This document shows positions 59,695 through 64,000 of a stretch of 64,000 bases of DNA, piece after piece. A program made the translations under genes and the position numbers. Numbering within the stretch: position 1 is the first letter of the stretch; each line of letters begins with the position of its first letter. The notes under the pieces are model-generated. The model was not told where the DNA came from. It saw nothing but the letters and a program-made list of their open reading frames with translations, and searched no databases. This stretch comes from Ctenosaura bakeri (taxonomy: Eukaryota > Chordata > Lepidosauria > Squamata > Iguanidae), in contig CAOLHI010000360.1 of NCBI GenBank assembly GCA_948474755.1, positions 617,732 to 681,731 of the forward strand, read 5' to 3'.

Positions 59695-61070
59695 GATGTT
59701 GTGTTTCCCTCCTTTCTAGTTCTTCAAACCTAAAATTTAATAGTAATTTTAAGACCTCAAGTTAAGTACATTTATATACTATTAGCTGTTTGCAACAAGT
59801 AACTAATTTTTAATGAGTTGCAGTCTGTTCTTTGTTAGTTTAGTCTAAATATGATTTGATTAGTGTTTAATTATTTTAGAGTTATGTTTAGTATTGTTCT
59901 GTTGTTATGTTCTTTCTTTTTTCTTTGATGCATTGTTTTGGTTGGTGTTAGTGTTTTTCTGTTTATGTTTAAACTTTTAATAAATATATATCCTAAGATT
60001 CTCCCCAGAAGTGGGAAGAAATGAAAAAAAAGCTTTAGGCCTTCCCTAGAACTTGCAAACATAGGCTGATGTTTTCAAGTTACAATAATTTAGAATTGTC
60101 AGATTATTAATCTGGGGGAGAAGTAGAGTGTGGAAGTAATTATTAGTAATAAAGTGAATAAAGTGAATAAAAATGATATAGATATATTACATGACAATTT
60201 TTGTAGAAGATATTTCTCACTAGAAGGAGAAATATCAAACTGCTGGCTCAGTGTTGTATCTCATATTCTGCTGCCAGTGTCATCACAGTTACGGAGGCGA
60301 AGGCAGAAGGGAACGTGATTTCTACTACAGACTAGATGCTTGTAGCACTTGTTTTTAAACTAATATTTACATAACATTAGTACTTTTCATTAAACAAAAG
60401 GTTTCTTTTTTAAAAAATGGCACCTACACAGTGCCATCTAAAGTAAAGAGGAGTAAATTTCCTCTTCCTAAAGTAAATTTCCTCTTCAGAACTAACTTTC
60501 AGGAAAGGGGCTTCTAAGTCTAACTCACCTAACAACTTTTTCAAAAGTAACTTTCCACTCCTAGGATGAAGCAGTTCCAGCCTTCAACCTCCATCCCCTC
60601 CCCTTTCAGTCACAAGCCACCAAACTTTTAAAGAATTTCTCTGGAGAAGTATTCAGTCTACATACTTCAGCCATCTTCCCTACCCATTTTCTTTTAAGGA
60701 TCACCATTGCATAGCAGAACTGGCATGCTGGATGGCATTTTTCACCATCAAGTAAAACCTTTTTATTGGTTTTGTGGCTTGTGTTGGGCTTTCCATAGAC
60801 TCTACATGCTCATTAATTGACCATGCATTGTTGACCACAGACATTGGCAAAGATTTCACAAAGCTGATAATATCATTATATACCTCTCAGGTCATAGGGT
60901 GCTGTTTTTAAAACAAGGGCAGGAGTACTGGCAACTTGCCCTGTCTGTAACCATGCAAAAGAACTGGGACTAGCCCAGCAGAACAGCCAAGTATTCCAAC
61001 TATAACTGTCTCCAAAACGGAAACACGAGAGCTACTGCCGAAATTTCCATTTTGCTTACTTCAGACACTA
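59695..61070. other. Unassigned non-coding stretch
   Basis: A small tandem duplication (taaagtaaatttcctcttc) lies at 60440-60490. Nothing else recognised. Confidence 0.45.
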
Positions 61071-61071
61071 G

Positions 61072-61273
61072 GGCCATTTCCGCACTACACTGTTATAGTG
61101 CTATTATTCCACTTTCAACATCCTGTGGAATCCTGGGATTTGCAGTTTAGGGAGGGGCATTTAGAATTCTCAGCCAGAGAGCTCTTTGGCCTCAGTAAAC
61201 TACAAACCCCAGAATGCCACAGGATGTTGAAAGTGGAATAACAGCACTGTAAGAGTGCAGTGCAGAAATGACC
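61072..61273. mobile_element. Palindromic MITE with TAG duplication
   Basis: 202 bp, same family as 18948: ggccatttccgcactacact at the left mirrors gtgcagtgcagaaatgacc at the right, and aacatcctgtggaatcctgg mirrors the opposite arm. Flanked by tag (61069-61071 and 61274-61276). Confidence 0.8.
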
Positions 61274-61649
61274 TAGGAAACATCCATCCGTATGACCTGG
61301 TTATCTGCTCTAAAGAACTCCAACCATTATGAGTAGAACATGTCATTTAAAAACTGTCTGTTGAGGTCATGAGAGGGTGGGCATTTAGGGAAATCAGCTA
61401 CCCATCCTCACCACAAATAGCAACACTATAATAAAATTATGAAAAAAAGCTAAGCAAATGGTTTCTCAGGCCAAGAGTTCAGCTTTTCATGGCAGAGAAC
61501 TTATGCAGCTTTGGTTAAGACCTGTGTTAATTATGAAATACAGCCAGCTTTAACTATGGTTCTGCTATTTACCAACTAATAGCTAGTTAAAATATCAAAA
61601 CTGTAGCCTCAGAGAGAGGATCTGTTTCCCAAAGGTACGAAGCAATCCG

Positions 61650-61663
61650 GTGACCATAGCAAC
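61650..61663. promoter_or_regulatory. RFX X-box motif
   Basis: gtgaccatagcaac matches the X-box consensus GTNRCC-N(0-3)-RGYAAC exactly, with a 2-base spacer. RFX factors bind such sites in promoters of ciliary and some immune genes. No transcription start could be identified nearby. Confidence 0.45.
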
Positions 61664-62394
61664 AGAGTCAACGTCTTCCTTTTATGCAAACAGTGCCAGT
61701 TCCACTGAATCATCCAGCGGATCACGGATACGCTATGATGCAAAGTATGCCAAAAAAGCATGCACCCAGCAAAATTAGTATAATTACTCAAAACCACCTC
61801 CAATGGGAGTGTACCTATTCCAGTTTGCTTTATCACACAAGAAAAGGAAAGCGAATATGCTCCCAGCTGTGAAAATATACCCCATTCACATGAAGAGCAA
61901 CCATTATGGAGGTTATGAACTAGGAAGCCGCATTTACAGTATGTCTCCTCCTCAACAACACCTTTCACCAATGAGAGACAAACCACCTTTGATGCTCAAG
62001 GGTTTCTGCAGCAATCTGAGACACCATTATCAGCAGCTGTCATTAGTCAAAAGAAGTTGGAGACACTGCTGTCCACGCGCAAAGCCTGATGCGTGACACA
62101 AAGAGCACTTGAGATTTTGGCCAACATCAGTTTTATTTGTACCCCCATCACACAGACCGATCACCCTTCTAATTTAAACAGCGATTACAAGGGTCCACAT
62201 ATGACGAACTGCAGTGTCTAAAATAGAGATGTACAGCTGCAGCCTTTCAACTGATGTTACTCCATAAGTCCCATTATCCCTCACCACTGCCTGTACTGGC
62301 TAGAGTTGACAGAATGTGTATCTGAAAGTCACACACTCCCATTGATGTTCCAAAAATAGACTGAGTCATAGACAAGAATAGCAAAGCTACTTAC

Positions 62395-62462
62395 CATGTT
62401 TAGAAGCCACATATACCTTTTGTTTTCAGGACAAAATTGAATCAAATTCACTGTGGCTATTT
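62395..62462 (-). CDS. Candidate internal coding exon, unknown protein
   Basis: A minus-strand donor (aacatggtaagtagc) follows an open frame that reads IATVNLIQFCPENKRYMW and ends LLNM in phase 0. The acceptor (caggagttttaag) is weak. The sequence has protein character and no repeat overlaps it, but the family is not recognised. Confidence 0.25.
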
Positions 62463-62647
62463 CTTAAAACTCCTGAACCTCTGTACCAAAACTGCCTTGG
62501 TTCTGTTGCTCATTTTTTCCCTCCGCGCTTCCCTTGTCAAAAGTAAATCTTCAGTTTTATTAGATGCTACGGCAGATTTTAAACAAAATGAAGCTGAATA
62601 TTTTTAAATCTAACAAAATAAAGTCACAGTGTTGTCATACAATTCAT

Positions 62648-62850
62648 TATATGGGGTAGTGTGGGCTTAACTGAGGAGCATGAGTTTTACATGCAGAGTC
62701 AGAGATTCTAGCCGTTCAAAGTGTTTTGTAAAAGATTAGGCAAATGGTGAAGCCTAAGATCGCTGCCCAAGACCCTGAAGAGCTGCTGCCCTCAACCATA
62801 CCGGACTGTGTAGATCCGCTCTGACCTAGGCAAGGTTGCCTCCTATTAAC
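62648..62850 (+). repeat. tRNA-SINE, second family, diverged
   Basis: taactgaggagcatgagttt and acatgcagagtcagagattc match the head; the body continues to ctgctgccctcaaccatacc. Confidence 0.4.
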
Positions 62851-62854
62851 CCTT

Positions 62855-63345
62855 TCCATCAGACTCAGCTATTCTGCAAAGGTATTTTTTAAAGGAACAG
62901 CAGCAGCACGTGCCTGCTAACCTGATAGGGCAGATGGTAGAGCCAAGAGCTCACCAGAGGAGAACTAATTTTCTATTTTTATCCATCCTCCCGTTTGGCC
63001 TTGAGACCTGGGCATCTTTTTTTTCCCCCTAGACATTAAGCTAATGCCAAGAGGGTATTTCTTCAGTACAACTGAAACATTGCTGATTAAAAAAAAAAAA
63101 AAATTCTGCTGACAGGCAACTTTAAGTCAAAACGCAAAAGAATCATTTTATTTCATTTTCAATGGCTTCTTTTCTTTTCAGAATACTGTATGTATTTTTG
63201 TCAGCTCTAGCCCATTTTTAGTGAAAGCTGAAAAGGAAAAGCTCTAAACATGTCTAAACACATCCTGTTGTTTCCCCATTGTGAGTGAAATGTGAATTGG
63301 TGCACCCTATGAAATTCATGTGGTCTCCATCAGTCGACAGGCAAC

Positions 63346-63402
<57 letters not shown>

Positions 63403-63755
63403 ACACCAAATAGGCTCTGTTGAAACATATGGAGAACAGGCTAAAGACAAAATGAGTTCCTGTCAAAGCAGCTTAAAAAGATCTGGTGTCAAATTAATTG
63501 TGCTATCATGCAACTTAGTCAAGTGCAAATCTACACAATATCTTGATCGGGTTTTTAAAATCATTGACTTCTGTTAGTTTAGATATTTCAGTGGGAGAAA
63601 CCTAACATCCTGATATAAATATTAACACAGAAATATCCTACCTGCAAGAAACGTGGGGTGGAGAGGTATAAAGTTTTCTTTTGAAGGAGTAGCTTTTGAA
63701 AGCAAAACCAGTGCAAGTTTACTCAGAAGTAAATCATCACCTTAGGGTGCTTAGG
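62855..63755. other. Unassigned non-coding stretch
   Basis: Holds a homopolymer A-run near 63090 and the microsatellite at 63344. Nothing else recognised. Confidence 0.45.
63344..63410. repeat. Microsatellite (CT)n(CA)n
   Basis: About 12 ct units followed by about 14 ca units. Confidence 0.95.
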
Positions 63756-63756
63756 G

Positions 63757-63988
63757 GCTTAAATACTCTAAAGGCACCAGATCTCATCTGATGTTGGAAG
63801 CTAAGCAGAGTCAACTCTGATTAGTGCTTGGATGGGAGAGCATTAACAAATGTCGAGTGGTGTAAATTTAATGTCAGAAGAAGGAACTGGCAAAACCAAC
63901 TCTGAGTGTTCCTTGTCTAAGAAAACACTATGAAAATTCAAGGGGTCGTCGTAAGTCAACAGGCAGCTTAAAGGCACACATACACAAA
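63757..63988 (+). repeat. 5S rRNA-derived SINE, near full length
   Basis: The head is closest to 5S rRNA of all copies: accagatctcatctgatgtt, ggaagctaagcagagtcaac and gtgcttggatgggagag appear in 5S order. Body gaagaaggaactggcaaaac and tail gtcgtaagtcaacaggcagc follow. It runs to the window edge. Confidence 0.9.
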
Positions 63989-64000
63989 TCATCACCACAC

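Larger units (their letters stand above)
61275..62645. other. CpG-enriched unassigned stretch
   Basis: From 61630 to 62210 CpG dinucleotides are clearly denser than in the rest of the window, with about a dozen in 600 bp. Open frames occur on both strands (125 codons minus at 61609-61986, 97 codons plus at 61803-62096), without a recognised domain. An RFX-type site lies at 61650. Confidence 0.35.

Noticed and set aside
63757..63988. Possible functional 5S rRNA gene
   Set aside because: The 5S-like part continues into a SINE body and tail and has many changes, so it is a retroposon, not a 5S gene.
1..64000. CRISPR arrays, operons, phage or bacterial genes
   Set aside because: Tandem repeats found are microsatellites; composition and repeat families are those of a vertebrate nuclear genome.

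Overview
This window is vertebrate nuclear DNA, AT-rich and dominated by transposable elements. The repeat set points to a squamate reptile, most likely a lizard. It holds SINEs with a 5S rRNA-like head, tRNA-derived SINEs whose tail (gacttgaaggcacacaacaa) resembles the Sauria SINE / Bov-B tail, a young L1, L2/CR1-type 3' ends, and many Tc1, hAT and Tigger-like DNA elements and MITEs. No bacterial or organellar gene, rRNA gene or functional tRNA gene was seen. The species assignment is inference from repeat style; no host gene could be named.

Layout. 0-15 kb: 5S- and tRNA-SINEs, a solo LTR (3285-4159) that splits a SINE, a Tigger-like element, two hAT elements with 8-bp target duplications, and an unusual composite retroposon (11620-12792) related to 6253-6640 and to an inverted piece at 13050-13175. 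15-27 kb: mostly unassigned intron-like or intergenic DNA, palindromic MITEs, a decayed Tc1 transposon (22478-23920) and, six bases beyond it, the target duplication of a 5'-truncated L1 (23939-24887). 27-47 kb: scattered SINEs, two Tigger-like elements, a DNA element with terminal repeats (30384-31144), microsatellites, and a 200-bp near-perfect hairpin (37794-37993). 47.0-51.0 kb: the main coding relic, a 5'-truncated minus-strand L1 with a 14-bp target duplication and an ORF2 broken only by two in-frame stops. 51-64 kb: SINEs, a Tigger-like element containing an L2 3' end, a palindromic MITE, and a CpG-enriched patch with a perfect RFX X-box (61.6-62.1 kb).

Host coding potential is thin. 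The best candidates are short minus-strand exon-like stretches: 8957-9125 (terminal exon with a good acceptor), 27506-27650 (transmembrane segment plus lysine-rich tail and stop), 44401-44489 and 62395-62462, with weaker microexons at 1939-1973 and 34813-34842. All lie on the minus strand, which fits introns or flanks of minus-strand gene(s), but none is proven. Most short ORFs in the window are chance or repeat-derived.
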